This document shows, piece after piece, positions 5,781-7,346 of a DNA stretch of 7,346 nt. Made by a program: the position numbers and the translations under genes. Positions within the stretch are counted from its first letter, which is position 1; each line of letters begins with the position of its first letter. The DNA is taken from the NCBI GenBank assembly GCA_003023535.1, contig PXSC01000197.1, forward strand, positions 1-7,346, written 5' to 3'. The notes below the pieces were generated by a model, which did no database searches, had not been told where the DNA came from, and saw only the letters and a program-made list of their open reading frames with translations. Source of the DNA: Halobacteriales archaeon QS_9_70_65. GTDB taxonomy: Archaea; Halobacteriota; Halobacteria; Halobacteriales; Haloarculaceae.

Positions 5781-7346
5781 ATGGAATCCCTCGAGGAGTT
5801 CGACGAGGTGGTGTACGAACCCGACGAGGCGTTCGTCGAGTCCACCAACGTCCACGCGTTCATGCGGGAGCACGACATCGACGACCACGAGGAGCTGATC
5901 GAACGGTCGACGACGGAGGTGGAGTGGTTCTGGGACGAGCTGCCGGAGTACCTCGGCATCGAGTGGTACGACGACTACGACACGGTCCGTGACGACGCCG
6001 ACGGCCCGCAGTTCACGGATTGGTACCCCGGCGGCGAGCTGAACGTCGCCCACAACACCGTCGACCGCCACGCCGCCCGCGGTTCCGAGCGCCGCAACGA
6101 GGCCGCCTGCATCTGGGAGGGCGAGGGCGGCGAGGTCCGGAACGTCACTTACCACGAGCTGAAGCGGACCTCCGACAGGGTGGCCGGCTATCTCGAGTCC
6201 GTCGGCGTCGAACCGGGCGACACCGTCGCGCTGTACATGCCGATGGTGCCGGAGGTCATCTCCATTCTCTACGGCTGTTTCAAGCTCGGCGCCGTCGCCG
6301 TGCCCATCTTCTCCGGCTTCGGCGTCGACGCGACGGCGACCCGGATCGAGGACCCCGAGGCGGACGTCCTCTTCACCGCCGACGGCTTCTATCGCCGGGG
6401 CGACCAAGTGACGCTGAAGGACCCCGCCGACGAGGCCATCGCCGAGGCCGGCCACGACGTGACCGACGTGGTCGTCTACCGGCGGTTCGAGGAATCGGAC
6501 CCGCCGATGACCGACGGCCGGGACGGCTTCTGGTCGGAGACGGTCGGGGCGGCCGACGACGACTTCGACACGCGGGCGATGGACGCCGCCGACGAGTCGA
6601 TGCTGCTGTACTCCTCGGGGACGACCGGCCGGCCGAAGGGCATCGTCCACACCCACGCCGGCGCCCAGATGCAGGCCGCGAAGGAGGTGTACTTCGGGTT
6701 CGACCTCAAGGTGTCCGACCGGTTCTTCTGGGTGTCGGACATCGGCTGGATGATGGGGCCGTGGACGCTGATCGGCGTCCACACCTTCGGCGGGACGATG
6801 GTGATGTACGAGGGCGCGCCGGACCACCCCGAGCCCGACCGCTTCTGGAAGCTCATCGACCGCCACGACGTCACCCAGTTCGGCATCTCGCCGACCGCCA
6901 TCCGCGCGCTACGGAAGCAGGGTGACGAGTGGGTCGAGGGCCACGACCTCTCCTCGCTGCGACTGCTCGGCTCGACCGGCGAGCCCTGGGACCCCGAGTC
7001 GTGGATGTGGTTCTACGAGGAGGTCGGCGGCGGCGAGACGCCGATCATCAACATCTCCGGCGGCACCGAGATCTTCGGCTGCTTCCTGATGCCGCTGCCC
7101 GGCCAGCCGCTGAAGCCGTGCACGCTCGGCGGCCCCGGCCTGGGGATGGACGTCGACGTCGTCGACGAGACGGGCGTTTCGGTGCGGGAGGACAACGAGC
7201 GGGGCTACCTCGTGGCGCGCGACTCCTGTCCGTCGATGACGAAGTCACTGTGGAGCGGCGACGACCGCTATCTCCACGAGTACTGGTCGTCGTTCGAGAC
7301 GCCGCCGATGTGGGACCACGGCGACTGGGCCCAGAAGGACGACGAC
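5781..7346 (+). CDS. AMP-forming acyl-CoA (acetyl-CoA-like) synthetase, N-terminal 522 residues
   Basis: An adenylate-forming ligase that activates a carboxylate with ATP and joins it to CoA, releasing AMP and pyrophosphate. Visible in order: an N-terminal acetyl-CoA-synthetase-like region with WFWDELPEYLGIEWYDDYDT near 53-72, LNVAHNTVDRHAA near 93-105, the P-loop-like YSSGTTGRPKGIVHTH starting at Tyr277, SDIGWMMGPW in the core, GISPTAIRAL near 371-380, the acyl-adenylate motif SGGTEIFG starting at Ser426, and GDWAQKDDD (Gly514 on), whose Asp binds the ribose. The frame is open to the window edge. Relatives are about 650-670 residues, so the small C-terminal domain with its catalytic lysine lies outside. 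SGGTE in place of the WQTETG of classical acetyl-CoA synthetases points to a divergent branch, so acetate, propionate or another short or branched acid is possible. It is divergent from the acetyltransferase gene. The ATG is the first in frame after the promoter region. Confidence 0.9.
   Translation, partial: MESLEEFDEVVYEPDEAFVESTNVHAFMREHDIDDHEELIERSTTEVEWFWDELPEYLGIEWYDDYDTVRDDADGPQFTDWYPGGELNVAHNTVDRHAARGSERRNEAACIWEGEGGEVRNVTYHELKRTSDRVAGYLESVGVEPGDTVALYMPMVPEVISILYGCFKLGAVAVPIFSGFGVDATATRIEDPEADVLFTADGFYRRGDQVTLKDPADEAIAEAGHDVTDVVVYRRFEESDPPMTDGRDGFWSETVGAADDDFDTRAMDAADESMLLYSSGTTGRPKGIVHTHAGAQMQAAKEVYFGFDLKVSDRFFWVSDIGWMMGPWTLIGVHTFGGTMVMYEGAPDHPEPDRFWKLIDRHDVTQFGISPTAIRALRKQGDEWVEGHDLSSLRLLGSTGEPWDPESWMWFYEEVGGGETPIINISGGTEIFGCFLMPLPGQPLKPCTLGGPGLGMDVDVVDETGVSVREDNERGYLVARDSCPSMTKSLWSGDDRYLHEYWSSFETPPMWDHGDWAQKDDD

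Noticed and set aside
5751..6866. 371-residue minus-strand frame opposite the acyl-CoA synthetase
   Set aside because: It is an antisense shadow typical of GC-rich coding DNA; the plus strand carries complete synthetase motifs.

Overview
The window looks like chromosomal DNA of a haloarchaeon (class Halobacteria). It is strongly GC-rich, its proteins are rich in Asp and Glu, and its codons mostly end in G or C. Several genes have a TATA-like box about 27-30 bases upstream of the start codon, as expected for leaderless haloarchaeal transcripts. The gene content also fits: a KorA-type 2-oxoacid:ferredoxin oxidoreductase, a methylmalonyl-CoA mutase large subunit without its own B12 domain, a methylmalonyl-CoA epimerase and a VapBC pair.

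Layout. 1-327 (-) is the N-terminus of korA. Divergent from it, 484-1131 (+) is a small FAD/NAD(P)-binding reductase of the ferredoxin-NADP reductase fold. Convergent with that is methylmalonyl-CoA epimerase, 1186-1569 (-). From 1570 to 2214 there is no credible gene. Instead there is a 351-bp segment (1699-2049) bounded by a perfect 18-bp inverted repeat and packed with hairpins, most with three-base loops. It is followed by three tandem 31-bp units, the last of which overlaps the 3' end of the mutase gene. The methylmalonyl-CoA mutase large subunit (2215-3793, -) is split between two frames. About 33 conserved residues, including most of the substrate-binding N-terminal motif, are missing at the break.

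Divergent from the mutase is a vapBC toxin-antitoxin operon (3880-4508, +) with a palindromic operator-like promoter. Just beyond it lies a second, decayed copy of the mutase 5' end and promoter (about 4505-4673, -), so vapBC sits between two direct repeats of the mutase start. From 4680 to about 5130 there is no convincing gene, only inverted repeats and one doubtful small reading frame. Next comes a GNAT N-acetyltransferase (5150-5676, -) that is also frame-broken, with a piece missing before its acetyl-CoA loop. Divergent from it is the 5' part of an AMP-forming acyl/acetyl-CoA synthetase (5781-7346, +), open to the window edge.

Function. The epimerase and mutase are two steps linking propionyl-CoA to succinyl-CoA. 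The acyl-CoA synthetase could feed acetyl- or propionyl-CoA into metabolism, and KorA belongs to 2-oxoacid oxidation, so the theme is central acyl-CoA metabolism. The accessory signals (hairpin element, 31-bp repeats, vapBC between mutase fragments, two frame-breaking deletions) are concentrated between 1.6 and 5.6 kb. Whether the two broken genes are real or are sequence/assembly errors cannot be settled from this window.
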